This document shows positions 17,769 to 27,160 of a stretch of 53,785 bases of DNA, one piece after another. A program made the translations under genes and the position numbers. Positions within the stretch are counted from its first letter, which is position 1, and each line of letters begins with the position of its first letter. Where the stretch lies: contig JBBDSV010000011.1 of the NCBI GenBank assembly GCA_040904785.1, forward strand, positions 1 to 53,785, in the 5' to 3' direction. Source of the stretch: JBBDSV01 sp040904785 (GTDB lineage: Bacteria > Actinomycetota > Nitriliruptoria > Nitriliruptorales > Nitriliruptoraceae). The notes beneath the pieces are model-generated. The model did no database searches. It was not told where the DNA came from and was given only the letters and a program-made list of their open reading frames with translations.

Positions 17769-18501
17769 TCAGTCCGGCCGCAACATCGCCGGGTGGAGCC
17801 GATAGGCGCTGCCGCGCCGGAAGCGCTTCGCCGGCCGTCCACCTTCCGGTCCCGGCGGTGCCAGCCCCTCGGCCTCGACCACGAAACCGTGGGCGGAGGC
17901 GACCTTGCGGCGAAAATTCGCCGGGTCGAGTGCCACACCCCAGACCGCCTCGTAGACGCGGCGGAGGTCGCCGAGCGTGAACGGCTCCTCGACGAACGCG
18001 GTCGCCAGCGCGGTGTATTCGAGTTTCGACCGCGCCCGCTCGAGCGCGTCATCGATGATCCGCGCATGGTCGTAGGCGAGCCGGGCCCCGTCGACGCCCA
18101 GATCGGCGACGTCGACGAACCGGGCGCGGCGGTCGGGTGCGGGTTCGTGGGCGGTGGGTGTCAGCGCGAGATAGGCCACCGACACCACCCGGGCGCGCGG
18201 GTCGCGCGCCACNNNNNNNNNNCCGGGGGGGGGGGGGGGCGCCCCCCACGTCCCCGTAGGTCCGCAGCTGCTCGAGATGCGCATCGGGTGCCGTGAACCC
18301 GGCGAGTTCGTGCAGTGACCGGTGCGCAGTGTCGTCGAGGCTCTCGTCGTCCCGCACGCGCCTGCCCGGCAGGGCCCACGTTCCCTTGAGCTGCGGTGTG
18401 TCGGGTTCGGCGAGCAGCACCAACAGCCGTCCGTCGCGCACCGTCAGCAGGGCGACGTCGACTGCGACGGCGCACGCCGAAACGGGCGCACGCACATTCA
18501 T
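17769..18501 (-). CDS. nrtR: NrtR-type Nudix transcriptional regulator, interrupted by an assembly gap
   Basis: Two reading frames together make one protein. The N-terminal part (from GTG or ATG near 18501, MNVRAPVSA) is a Nudix domain with a degenerate Nudix box (ESLDDTAHRSLHEL, lacking the REXXEE acidic set). The C-terminal part is a winged-helix domain (FTLGDLRRVYEAVWG... NFRRKV). This is the architecture of NrtR, the NAD-pathway repressor that senses ADP-ribose or related ligands. It closes the pncB-pncA-nrtR operon, overlapping pncA by four bases. A 10-N gap plus a G run shifts the frame. Removing 18213-18249 joins the halves in frame as 231 residues. Confidence 0.85.
18213..18249. other. 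Assembly gap (10 N) with flanking G homopolymer, probably artefact
   Basis: Ten Ns (18213-18222) are followed by a run of 15 Gs and a C run. The bases on both sides share the four bases CCAC (18209-18212 and 18246-18249). Joining at that overlap restores the conserved Nudix-family passage TYGDVARDPRARVVSVAY. The intervening sequence therefore looks like an assembly or sequencing artefact rather than missing genome. Confidence 0.75.
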
Positions 18502-19106
18502 TGGCTGACCACGTCGACCCCGGCGTCGCGCAGTTCGGCGATCGCTCGCTCGTCGTCCCCGGCGGCGAGGTCGACGAATCGGGTGGTGGAAAGCGGCACG
18601 GTGACGGCGTAGCCGAGGCGCGCGCCGTCGAGCGCGGTCTCCTTGACGCAGACGTCGCCGGCGAGGCCGGCCACGACCAGGCGTCGGACGCCGGCGTCGT
18701 CGAGGATCCTTCCGAGTTCCGTCGCGGTCTCGCTGCCCGAGACCGGATCGCGTACCGAGAAGCCGGAGTAGCCGTCACCCCCGTCGACGCCCTTGCGGAC
18801 CACCGGGGCGTTGTCGGCGACCGTCAGTTGCGGGTGGAACTCGGCACCCCAGGTGTCGCGGACGCAGTGCACCGGCCAGATGCCGCCGTCGGTGTCGAAG
18901 TGCGGCGTAGAGGGCGGATGCCAGTCCTGTGTGTAGACGACGGTTGCGCCGGCCGCGCGGGCGCTGGCGATCTCGTCGTTCACGGCCGCGACGACCTCGT
19001 CGCCGCCATCGACCGACAGGCTGCCCTCGGGGTCGGCGAAGTCGTTCTGGATGTCGACGACGACCAGGGCGGTCTCGGCGTCATAGCGTTCATCGATCGC
19101 TGGCAT
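18498..19106 (-). CDS. pncA: Nicotinamidase
   Basis: 202-residue isochorismatase-fold enzyme converting nicotinamide to nicotinic acid. The catalytic triad is present: Asp18 (VDIQNDF), Lys105 (VRKGVD), Cys153 (GDVCVKETA). Metal ligands Asp61, His63, His69 and His80 follow the mycobacterial PncA spacing. It overlaps the end of pncB and the start of nrtR, forming a compact NAD salvage operon: pncA makes nicotinate, pncB converts it to the mononucleotide, nrtR controls both. Confidence 0.95.
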   Translation of the reverse strand: MPAIDERYDAETALVVVDIQNDFADPEGSLSVDGGDEVVAAVNDEIASARAAGATVVYTQDWHPPSTPHFDTDGGIWPVHCVRDTWGAEFHPQLTVADNAPVVRKGVDGGDGYSGFSVRDPVSGSETATELGRILDDAGVRRLVVAGLAGDVCVKETALDGARLGYAVTVPLSTTRFVDLAAGDDERAIAELRDAGVDVVSQ

Positions 19107-20427
19107 CGTGCAACCTCCCGGTCATTGGGGTCACGGTGATCGCGGGCGGACCTGGCGCCAGTTCGTGTGCCGACTCGCCGAGCTCGGCCCGAGCCGCCGC
19201 ATGGTGGTCACGGATCTCTGCAAGCGTCGGTCGGGTGACGACGTCGCCGGCGTCGATCACGGGGACCTGCAGCATGCGCGCTTCGTCGTCGACGGGGCCG
19301 TTGCCGTCGTCGAGCGTCTCGACGACCGCCCGACCGTCGGCGATGCGTCGCACGGCCCGCTTGCGCCCGCCGCGCGTCGCCTTTGGCCCGCCCGACTTCG
19401 CCACGGGGATCCACCGCCCGTCGGCTTCGCGTGCGACGAGCTTGTAGACGAACCCGGCCGTCGGCGCGCCCGAACCGGTCACGACCGACGTGCCCACCCC
19501 GAATCCGTCGATCGGAGCGCCGCGCAGGTCGGCGATGCGGAATTCATCGAGGTCGCCCGAGACGACGATACGCGTGTCGGTGAATCCGGCGTCGTCGAGC
19601 ATCACACGTGCCCGGGTCGCTTCCTCCGCGAGATCGCCCGAATCGATGCGGATCGCCCCGAGCCGGCCATGGAGGTCGCGCGCGACGTCGATTGCCGTAC
19701 GGATGCCGCCCTCGGTCGCGTACGTGTCGACGAGCAGTGTCGTGTCGTGTCCGGCAGCACGCAGCTGCGCGTCGAACGCCTGTGCCTCGTCGTCGTGCAC
19801 GAGGATGAATGCATGGGCCGCCGTGCCCGCGGTCGGGATGCCGTGCTGCTCGCCGGCGGCGAGGTTCGAGGTCGCGTCGAACCCGGCCACATAGGTGGCA
19901 CGCGCGGCAGCGATGGCGGCCTCTTCGTGGGTGCGCCGACTGCCGAACTCCAGCAACGGCCGGTCCACTGCGGCGGTGACCATGCGGGCAGCCGCCGAGG
20001 CGACGGCACTGTCGTAGTTCAGGATCGACAACACGATCGTCTCGAGCAGCACAGCCTCACCGAAGGGTGCGGTCACCGTGAGCACCGGGGAGTCGGCGAA
20101 GAACACCTCGCCTTCGCGGTAGGCGACGATGTCGCCGGAGAACCGATAGTCGGCGAGCCAGTGAATGGTGTCGTCGCTGACGACACCATTCGTCGACAGC
20201 CAGTCGAGTTGCTCTGTCTCGAATCGGAATCGTTCGATTGCCTCGACGAGCCGTCCGAGTCCCGCGAAGACGCCGTAACGTCGACCGTCGGGCAGTGCCC
20301 GGGTGAACGTCTCGAAGGCGCATCGCCGGTCGGCGGTTCCGGCGCGCAGGGCCGCGTCGAGCATTGTCAGCTCGTAGCGGTCGGTGTGCAGCGACGTCGG
20401 CGCTGCAGCGGGGCGTGCGGGGGTCAC
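19090..20427 (-). CDS. pncB: Nicotinate phosphoribosyltransferase
   Basis: 445 residues. It makes nicotinic acid mononucleotide from nicotinate and PRPP. Family features include the opening TDRYELTMLDAALRAG, the substrate histidine region EFGSRRTHEEAA, IRIDSGDL and SGDLDEF, and VGTSVVTG. GTG 20427 has an AGGAG ribosome site on the minus strand. First gene of pncB-pncA-nrtR. A perfect palindrome 41 bases upstream is the likely NrtR operator. Confidence 0.94.
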   Translation of the reverse strand: MTPARPAAAPTSLHTDRYELTMLDAALRAGTADRRCAFETFTRALPDGRRYGVFAGLGRLVEAIERFRFETEQLDWLSTNGVVSDDTIHWLADYRFSGDIVAYREGEVFFADSPVLTVTAPFGEAVLLETIVLSILNYDSAVASAAARMVTAAVDRPLLEFGSRRTHEEAAIAAARATYVAGFDATSNLAAGEQHGIPTAGTAAHAFILVHDDEAQAFDAQLRAAGHDTTLLVDTYATEGGIRTAIDVARDLHGRLGAIRIDSGDLAEEATRARVMLDDAGFTDTRIVVSGDLDEFRIADLRGAPIDGFGVGTSVVTGSGAPTAGFVYKLVAREADGRWIPVAKSGGPKATRGGRKRAVRRIADGRAVVETLDDGNGPVDDEARMLQVPVIDAGDVVTRPTLAEIRDHHAAARAELGESAHELAPGPPAITVTPMTGRLHDASDR

Positions 20428-20467
20428 GGGGGACTCCTGACTCGGCGGGCGCGCGGCACCGCATCGG

Positions 20468-20492
20468 GGTTTCGGTCAGTGTGACCGAAACC
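20468..20492. promoter_or_regulatory. Palindromic operator between pncB and FAD oxidoreductase (candidate NrtR site)
   Basis: Perfect 11-base arms GGTTTCGGTCA (20468-20478) and TGACCGAAACC (20482-20492) separated by GTG. It lies 41 bases upstream of pncB and upstream of a TACGCT -10-like box (20523-20528) of the divergent gene. The position before an NAD salvage operon that encodes its own NrtR makes this the obvious binding site. Confidence 0.65.
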
Positions 20493-20560
20493 TCCCCGTG
20501 CGTAAAGCGCGCCCCGAGAACCTACGCTGCAGGTCGGGAGCAACGACGACGGAGGAATCT

Positions 20561-21709
20561 GTGGCGCGAACACTGGTGTTGGGCGGCGGTTTCGGCGGAC
20601 TCGCCGCCGCGACGCACCTCCGTCGGGTGCTGCCGTCGTCCGACGAGGTCGTGCTCGTCGCTCGCGATCACCGGTTCGCGATGGGCTGGGCCAAGATCTG
20701 GGATCTCGTCGGGATCCGGGCGCTCGCCGACGGCACCCGGGAGCTGCCCGACCTGCGCGAGCGCGGCATCGACTTCCGGCATGCCGACATCACCCAGATC
20801 GCCGCCGAGGACGGCGGCGTCGTCACCACTGACGGCGATGTGGCTGCGGACGGCATGGTGATCGCACTCGGTGCGCCGTCGCATCCCGACCAGGCCGCAC
20901 AGCTCGATGGCGCCTTCGGCCACGACCTGTATGACGTCCGCGCACTTGAGGGAGCCAAGCTCGCGCTGGCGGGGTTGACGGAAGGCCAGCTGGTCGTGGC
21001 CATCATGGGTCAGCCGGTCAAATGTCCGCCCGCACCGTTCGAGGCGATACTCGCGCTCGACGCCCACCTGCGGGCACGCGGTGTGCGCGACGCGATCGAG
21101 CTGACGCTCGCCACACCTTCGCCCGGTGCGCTCCCGGTCGCCGGCGCCGATGCGAGCGAAGCCGTCGCGGCACGGCTGATCGAACGTGGCATCGGCCTGC
21201 GCCTCGAACATCTGGCGACCGCGGTTGACCACGTGTCCCGAACGGTGACGTTCGACACCGGTGCGCGGATCTCGGCCGATCTCGTGTTCGGCGTTCCCGC
21301 AGCGGCACCGCCTCGAGTCGTCTCCGAGAGTTCCGTGGCCGCTGCCGATGGCTGGATCCACCCGGATCCGCAGCAGCTGACGACGAGCGCAGAGCGGGTG
21401 TATGCCGTCGGTGACTGCACGACGATTCCCACGGCGACCGCAGCACTGCCGAAAGCCGGCGTATTCGCGGCGGGTGCGGGACGGGTCGCGGCGGCGAACC
21501 TGGCTGCAGACCTCGATGCCGGTCCACGCGCCGAGTTCGACGGTCACGGACACTGTTACCTCGAGTTCCCCGGCCAAGAGGTGGCAGTCGTCGAAGGCGA
21601 CTTCTTCGCCCGGCCGGTGCCGCAGGTCAGCCTGACGGCGCCGAGCCGTGCCGCCTACGACGACAAGCTCGCGTTCGAAGCGCAGCTGCTCAATGAATGG
21701 TTCGGTTGA
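20561..21709 (+). CDS. FAD-dependent oxidoreductase, sulfide:quinone oxidoreductase-like
   Basis: 382 residues. The N-terminal FAD-binding loop is GGGFGGLAAATHL; a second segment VYAVGDCTTIPTA is typical of pyridine-nucleotide-disulfide oxidoreductases. Segments such as GQPVKCPPAPFEAI resemble the sulfide:quinone oxidoreductase/flavocytochrome c group. One cysteine (KCPP) is in the usual region, but I see no convincing second catalytic cysteine near PKAGVFAAG, so sulfide oxidation is not assured. GTG 20561 lies five bases after GGAGG. It is divergent from the pnc operon and shares its control region. Confidence 0.8.
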   Translation: MARTLVLGGGFGGLAAATHLRRVLPSSDEVVLVARDHRFAMGWAKIWDLVGIRALADGTRELPDLRERGIDFRHADITQIAAEDGGVVTTDGDVAADGMVIALGAPSHPDQAAQLDGAFGHDLYDVRALEGAKLALAGLTEGQLVVAIMGQPVKCPPAPFEAILALDAHLRARGVRDAIELTLATPSPGALPVAGADASEAVAARLIERGIGLRLEHLATAVDHVSRTVTFDTGARISADLVFGVPAAAPPRVVSESSVAAADGWIHPDPQQLTTSAERVYAVGDCTTIPTATAALPKAGVFAAGAGRVAAANLAADLDAGPRAEFDGHGHCYLEFPGQEVAVVEGDFFARPVPQVSLTAPSRAAYDDKLAFEAQLLNEWFG

Positions 21710-21811
21710 CCCGCCGGGTGCGCGATCGCCGCCGCGCCTCGGGTTGTGCGGTCGGGTGGGTGCAACGACAGCGCTAGCCTCGCGGCGCACCCGCGATCGC
21801 AGGAGATTTCT

Positions 21812-22126
21812 GTGGCCCTGTCACCCGATGAGGTCCGCCACGTCGCCCGGCTGGCACGCCTGGCCATCGACGATGCCGAAGCCGATGCGCTCGCACCTAT
21901 GCTCTCGGGCATTCTTGGCGACGCTGCACGGGTCGCCGAGGTCGCCGCTGACGATGTCGTGCCCATGACACATCCGTTCGATCTGGCAGACATCACGCGT
22001 GGCGACGATCCGGTGCCGTCGCTGCCACGCGACGCGGTGCTCGGTTGCGCACCCGTCGTCAACGGGCAGCGTCAGGTCGATCAGGACCGCTTCATGGTTC
22101 CGCGGATCGTCGCGGAGGAGGGCTGA
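21812..22126 (+). CDS. gatC: Asp-tRNA(Asn)/Glu-tRNA(Gln) amidotransferase subunit C
   Basis: 104 residues with the GatC opening LSPDEVRHVARLARLAI and the C-terminal segment RFMVPRIV that wraps around GatA. GTG 21812 follows AGGAG by six bases; a TAGCCT -10-like box is at 21775-21780. GatC stabilises GatA in the complex that amidates misacylated tRNA. Its stop overlaps the gatA start (TGATG). Confidence 0.93.
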   Translation: MALSPDEVRHVARLARLAIDDAEADALAPMLSGILGDAARVAEVAADDVVPMTHPFDLADITRGDDPVPSLPRDAVLGCAPVVNGQRQVDQDRFMVPRIVAEEG

Positions 22127-23667
22127 TGTCGCACGAGTTGTGCACCGCGACGGCAGCCGATCTCGCCGGACGTCTGACCGCCCGTGACGTGTCCGCCCGC
22201 GAGGTCGTCGACGCGTTCCTCGAGCGCATCGCCGAGGTCGACGGCGTCGACGTCGACGGCCCGGTGTGGCAACGCGGCGACGATCCGGATGCGCTCCACG
22301 CATTCGTTGCGGTGACGGCGGCTGCGGCGCGGGAACACGCCGACGACATCGACGCTCGGCGCGCCGCCGGCCGCGACCTGGGCCCGCTGGCCGGTGTGCC
22401 GCTCGCGCTCAAGGACGTCCTGGCGATGCGGGGTGCGCCAACGACCTGCGGATCGCGGATGCTCGCGGACTGGATGTCCCCCTACGACGCGACGGTCACC
22501 CGCCTCGTGCGCGAAGCGGACCTCGTCGTGCTCGGCAAGACCAACATGGACGAGTTCGCCATGGGGTCGTCGACCGAACACTCGGCTTTCGGCGCGACCC
22601 GCAACCCCTGGAACCTTGACCGTGTGCCGGGAGGTTCGTCGGGCGGCTCGGCCGCCGCGGTTGCCGGCCGGCTCGCGCCACTGGCGATCGGCACCGACAC
22701 CGGTGGGTCGATTCGACAGCCTGCGGCGCTCACGGGCATCGTCGGCGCGAAGCCGACCTACGGCACGGTGTCCCGTCACGGCCTCGTCGCGTTCGCCTCC
22801 TCCCTCGACCAGGCGGGGCCGTTCGCTCGCACCGTCGAGGACGCCGCCCGGTTGCAGGCGATCATCCAGCAGCATGATCCGCGCGACGCGACGTCGGTGC
22901 CCCAGCCGGTCGGCGACCTGTTCGCGCGCCTGCATGACGGAGTCGACGGATTGCGCATCGGCGTCATCGACGAACTGCGAGGTGAGGGCTTCGACCCCGC
23001 CGTCGCCGCCGTGTACGACGCGGCACTGCAGCGGCTCGAAGCCATGGGTGCCGAATTGGTCGACGTGTCATTGCCGCATTCGCGCTACGGCCTGTCGGCG
23101 TACTACCTCATCGCCCCCTCGGAAGCATCATCGAACCTGGCCCGCTTCGACGGGGTGCGCTACGGCCTCCGCGTCGACGCGCCGACGGCAGAAGCGATGA
23201 ATGCGGCCACCCGTGCGGCCGGGTTCGGGCCGGAAGTGCGTCGCCGCATCATGATCGGCACGCACGCACTGTCGTCGGGCTACTACGACGCGTACTACCT
23301 GCAGGCCAGCAAGGTGCGCACGCTCATCGCACGCGATTTCGCGGCGGCGTTCGCCGACGTCGACGTGCTCGTCTCGCCTACCTCGCCCGCGGTTGCATTC
23401 GGACTCGGGGAGCAGGCCGATGATCCGCGCACGATGTACCGCAACGACATCGCGACGGTCCCCGCCTCCCTGGCGGGCATCCCGGGCATCTCGGTGCCGA
23501 TCGGGCTCGCGGCTGCTGCCGACGCGCAGGATCCGCTGCCCGTCGGCCTGCAGATCATGGCGCCGCTGCTCGCCGACGACGTGATGTATCGCATCGCCTG
23601 GGCGGTCGAGCAGGATCTCGCGTTCGACACCACCCCGGTCGGCGCTCGTGCGCTGGAGGTGGCGTGA
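22126..23667 (+). CDS. gatA: Asp-tRNA(Asn)/Glu-tRNA(Gln) amidotransferase subunit A
   Basis: 513-residue amidase-signature enzyme that releases ammonia from glutamine for GatB. The Ser-cisSer-Lys triad is intact: Lys96 (LALKDVLA), the GGSSGGSAAA loop, and TDTGGSIRQPAA. ATG 22126 overlaps the gatC stop. An upstream extension of the frame lies inside gatC and is ignored. Downstream gatB overlaps its stop, giving a coupled gatCAB operon. Confidence 0.96.
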   Translation: MSHELCTATAADLAGRLTARDVSAREVVDAFLERIAEVDGVDVDGPVWQRGDDPDALHAFVAVTAAAAREHADDIDARRAAGRDLGPLAGVPLALKDVLAMRGAPTTCGSRMLADWMSPYDATVTRLVREADLVVLGKTNMDEFAMGSSTEHSAFGATRNPWNLDRVPGGSSGGSAAAVAGRLAPLAIGTDTGGSIRQPAALTGIVGAKPTYGTVSRHGLVAFASSLDQAGPFARTVEDAARLQAIIQQHDPRDATSVPQPVGDLFARLHDGVDGLRIGVIDELRGEGFDPAVAAVYDAALQRLEAMGAELVDVSLPHSRYGLSAYYLIAPSEASSNLARFDGVRYGLRVDAPTAEAMNAATRAAGFGPEVRRRIMIGTHALSSGYYDAYYLQASKVRTLIARDFAAAFADVDVLVSPTSPAVAFGLGEQADDPRTMYRNDIATVPASLAGIPGISVPIGLAAAADAQDPLPVGLQIMAPLLADDVMYRIAWAVEQDLAFDTTPVGARALEVA

Positions 23668-25130
23668 TGCTTCCCAGCGGCTGGGAACTGGTCGTCGGAC
23701 TCGAGGTACACGTCGAGCTGGGGACCCGTACGAAGATGTGGTGCGGCTGTTCGACGGACTTCGGGGCCGAACCCAACACGAGCGTGTGCGAGGTCTGCAC
23801 CGGCCAGCCGGGAGCGCTGCCGGTGCCCAACGAGCGCGCGATCCACGACGCGACGCTGCTGGGCCTGGCGCTCAATGGCGGAATCGCGCCGCGATGCTGG
23901 TTCCACCGCAAGAACTACTTCTATCCCGATCTGCCGAAGAACTACCAGATCAGCCAGTACGACGTGCCGTTGGTGTCCGAAGGGTTCCTCGAGGTCGATG
24001 TCGAACTCGACGGTGCGATCGTCACGCGTCGGGTCGGCATCGAACGCCTCCACATGGAGGAGGACACCGGCAAGTCGTTGCACGTCGGCGGGTCCGGGCG
24101 CCTGCACGGCGCTGACCGCTCGCTCATCGACTACAACCGCGCGGGCATCCCGCTGCTCGAGATCGTGTCGCATCCCGACATCCGCGATCCGCAGACCGCG
24201 CAGGCCTACCTGAGGGAACTACAGGCAATCGTCCAGGCGTTGGGGGTATCCGACGCGCGGATGGAGGAGGGCTCGATCCGGTGTGACGCCAACGTGTCGG
24301 TGCGGCGCTTCGGCGAGCAACTCGGCACGCGTTGCGAGATCAAGAACCTCAACTCGGTGCGGTCGCTCGGCCGTGCGATCGACTACGAGGCCGAGCGGCA
24401 GGTCGCGGCCCTCGAAGACGGCACGTCGATCGTGATGGAGACGCGCCACTGGGACGAGTCGCGTGGCGTCACCGAGACGTTGCGTCGCAAGGAGTCGGTG
24501 ACCGACTACCGCTACTTCCCTGATCCCGACCTGGTCACGATCACCCGGTCCGAGCAGCAGATCGAGGCGATCCGCACCGAGCTGCCGGAGCTGCCGGCCC
24601 AGACGCGCACGCGGCTCGGCGACTCCGGAATCGCCGCCGAACAGGTGGCCACGATCGTCACAGGTGGCTACGTCGCGCTCGTCGATGATGCGGTTGCCCA
24701 CGGTGCGGCGCCAGCCGCCGCGGCGAATTGGGTCACCTCCGACCTCGTCGGCCTGCTGGCGGCTGCGGATCGCTCGCTCACCGACAGCGGCGTCACCGGC
24801 GGGCATCTGGCCGAGCTGCTCGAGCTGATCGACGACGGCACGCTGTCGACGAAGCTCGCCAAGCAGGTGTTGGCGCTGCTCGTTGAGCGTGGCGGCGCCG
24901 ACGGGCCTGCGGCCATCGCGGAGGCCGAAGGGCTCGTCCAGCTCTCGGATCGCGACGCGCTGACGGCGATCGTCGACCAGGTCGTCGCCGACAATCCTGA
25001 CACGGTGGCCGCCATCCGCGGGGGCAATGCCAAGGCGATTGGCGCCCTCGTCGGCCAGGTGATGAAGGCCACCGGTGGACAGGCCGATCCGCGTGCCACC
25101 AACGAGTTGCTGCGTCAGCGGATCGGCTGA
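23667..25130 (+). CDS. gatB: Asp-tRNA(Asn)/Glu-tRNA(Gln) amidotransferase subunit B
   Basis: 487 residues, full length, with the GatB signature LEVHVEL, the kinase-like region around KNYFYPDLPKNYQISQYD, the IDYNRAGIPLLEIV segment, and the C-terminal GatB/YqeY tRNA-binding domain from about residue 330. GatB phosphorylates and amidates Glu or Asp on the tRNA. ATG 23667 or GTG 23664 both touch the gatA stop. With GatC and GatA it supplies Gln-tRNA and perhaps Asn-tRNA. Confidence 0.96.
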   Translation: MLPSGWELVVGLEVHVELGTRTKMWCGCSTDFGAEPNTSVCEVCTGQPGALPVPNERAIHDATLLGLALNGGIAPRCWFHRKNYFYPDLPKNYQISQYDVPLVSEGFLEVDVELDGAIVTRRVGIERLHMEEDTGKSLHVGGSGRLHGADRSLIDYNRAGIPLLEIVSHPDIRDPQTAQAYLRELQAIVQALGVSDARMEEGSIRCDANVSVRRFGEQLGTRCEIKNLNSVRSLGRAIDYEAERQVAALEDGTSIVMETRHWDESRGVTETLRRKESVTDYRYFPDPDLVTITRSEQQIEAIRTELPELPAQTRTRLGDSGIAAEQVATIVTGGYVALVDDAVAHGAAPAAAANWVTSDLVGLLAAADRSLTDSGVTGGHLAELLELIDDGTLSTKLAKQVLALLVERGGADGPAAIAEAEGLVQLSDRDALTAIVDQVVADNPDTVAAIRGGNAKAIGALVGQVMKATGGQADPRATNELLRQRIG

Positions 25131-25269
25131 CGGCGATCCGGGGTCGCCTGGCGCCGCGGACGCCGCGGTGGGCACCTACCATGCGTTGCGGGCCGAATGT
25201 GCTGCCGTCGAATCCGGCCCGGCGGTCGGCCGCGCGATCACCGCGTCGCGCAAGGGCCGAGGAGGCAAT

Positions 25270-27150
25270 GTGGTACTCGAGCGGATCTCGTCACCTGCCG
25301 ACGTGCGCGCGTTGAGCGGTGACGACCTGGACGTACTCGCCGGTGAGCTGCGTCGCGCCATCATCCATGCGGTCGCCGAAGTCGGCGGCCACCTGGGTTC
25401 CAACCTCGGTGTCGTCGAACTGACGATCGCACTGCACCGGGTGTTCGATTCGCCCCGCGACCGCATCGTGTGGGACACCGGCCACCAGGCGTACGTGCAC
25501 AAGATGCTCACCGGCCGTCGCGACTTCTCCGGGCTGCGCCAGTCGGGCGGATTGTCGGGCTACCCGTCGCGTGACGAGTCCGAACATGACATCGTGGAGA
25601 ACAGCCACGCCTCAACGGCGCTGTCGTGGGCAAGCGGACTGGCGCGCGCCGAGACGGGACGACCACGTGGCGAGCGGCGGCGGGTTATCGCCGTCGTCGG
25701 TGATGGCGCACTGACAGGTGGGATGGCCTACGAGGCGCTCAACAATCTTGGTCACCACCAGCTGCCGGCAATCATCGTGCTCAACGACAACGGCCGGTCG
25801 TACGCAGAGACCGTCAGCCGGCTGTCCGAGCGGGTCGCCGACCTGCGCACCGATCCGCGCTACCGCTTCGTCAAGGACCGGATCGACCAGGCACTTGCAC
25901 GCCTGCCGCGGGTCGAGCGGCTGACCGATGCCGGATTCGACGCGATCAAGGCCGCGATCTCGGAAGCGCCTGCATTGCAGGCATTCGTCGAGGCGCTCGG
26001 CATCCGGTACCTCGGACCGTTCGACGGGCACGACGTGGAACGGCTCGAGCATGCGCTGTCACACGCCGCCCGGATCGAATCGCCGGTCCTCGTGCACGTG
26101 CTCACCCAGAAGGGCCGCGGCTATGCCCCGGCGGAGGACGATTCGGAGAAGCGGCTTCACGATACGAGTGCGTTCGACGTCGCCACCGGGCTGCCGAAGT
26201 CGAGCGGGCGGCGGTGGACGGCGGCGTTCGGCGAGATACTCGTCGAGCTCGCGCGTGAACGCGACGACATCGTTGCCGTGACCGCCGCCATGCCCGGCTC
26301 GACGGGACTGCTGCCGCTGCACGATCTCGATCCCGACCGTGTGCTCGATGTGGGGATCGCCGAGCAGCACGCGGTGACGTGCGCGGCGGGACTCGCCCAC
26401 GCCGGGCACACGCCGGTCGTCGCCGTCTATTCGACGTTCTTCTCGCGGGCGTTCGACCAGGCCAACCTCGATGTCGGGTTGCACGCGGAGCACGTCGTCT
26501 TCGTGCTCGATCGCGCCGGGGTGACCGGCGACGATGGCCCGAGCCACCACGGCGTTCTCGATCTGGCGCTCGGCCTGCGCATCCCCGCGATGACGGTGTT
26601 CGCGCCATCCCACGAAGAGGACCTGCGGGCGCTGTTGGCCGAAGCGGTCGATCTCGATGGGCCGGTGCTGGTGCGATTCCCGAAGGGCACGGTCACGACG
26701 GCCGCCGATCTCAGGATCGATCCGACGCCGCAGCCGGGCCTGACGGCCCGGCGCCTGACCGACGGCGACGACGTGTGCATCCTCGCGATCGGCGACCGTG
26801 TTCCCGCCGCGCTCTCGGCCGCACGCACATTGTCCGATGCGGCAATCGCGGCCACCGTGTTCGACGTGCGCAGCGTGCGGCCCGCCGACCCGGACATGCT
26901 CGCGGCCGCGGCGGCAGCGCCGTTGGTCGTGACCGTCGAGAACGGGGTCATCGGTGGGGGTGCGGGCGCGGAACTCGCCGACCGGATCATGGAGCGCTGC
27001 GGGGTTCGCACCGCACCTCCGGTGCTGCGGCTCGGTGTCCCCGACATCTACCTTCCCCATGGCAGCGCGGACCGCATGCTCGCCGAGTTGGGACTGGACG
27101 CATCCGGTATCGCTGCAGCCGTCACCAAGGTGCTCGAAGAGGCCGACTGA
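25270..27150 (+). CDS. dxs: 1-deoxy-D-xylulose-5-phosphate synthase
   Basis: 626-residue thiamine-diphosphate enzyme making DXP from pyruvate and glyceraldehyde 3-phosphate, first step of the MEP isoprenoid pathway. The TPP/Mg motif GDGALTGG starts at residue 144 with the NDN partner downstream. The transketolase pyrimidine domain (DVGIAEQHAVTCAAGLA) and C-terminal domain are complete. GTG 25270 lies four bases after GAGGAGG. About 140 bases separate it from gatB, with no clear signal apart from this ribosome site. Actinobacteria often keep dxs elsewhere, so this is an inserted gene in the conserved block. Confidence 0.95.
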   Translation: MVLERISSPADVRALSGDDLDVLAGELRRAIIHAVAEVGGHLGSNLGVVELTIALHRVFDSPRDRIVWDTGHQAYVHKMLTGRRDFSGLRQSGGLSGYPSRDESEHDIVENSHASTALSWASGLARAETGRPRGERRRVIAVVGDGALTGGMAYEALNNLGHHQLPAIIVLNDNGRSYAETVSRLSERVADLRTDPRYRFVKDRIDQALARLPRVERLTDAGFDAIKAAISEAPALQAFVEALGIRYLGPFDGHDVERLEHALSHAARIESPVLVHVLTQKGRGYAPAEDDSEKRLHDTSAFDVATGLPKSSGRRWTAAFGEILVELARERDDIVAVTAAMPGSTGLLPLHDLDPDRVLDVGIAEQHAVTCAAGLAHAGHTPVVAVYSTFFSRAFDQANLDVGLHAEHVVFVLDRAGVTGDDGPSHHGVLDLALGLRIPAMTVFAPSHEEDLRALLAEAVDLDGPVLVRFPKGTVTTAADLRIDPTPQPGLTARRLTDGDDVCILAIGDRVPAALSAARTLSDAAIAATVFDVRSVRPADPDMLAAAAAAPLVVTVENGVIGGGAGAELADRIMERCGVRTAPPVLRLGVPDIYLPHGSADRMLAELGLDASGIAAAVTKVLEEAD

Positions 27151-27160
27151 GTGCGCGGAC

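Noticed and set aside
17753..17790. GGCCGG/CCGGCC repeat between ligA and nrtR
   Set aside because: Six-base GC-only arms around a 15-base loop are expected by chance at this composition.
20561..21709. Naming the FAD oxidoreductase as a true sulfide:quinone oxidoreductase
   Set aside because: Only one of the expected catalytic cysteines is apparent, so the specific reaction is not supported.
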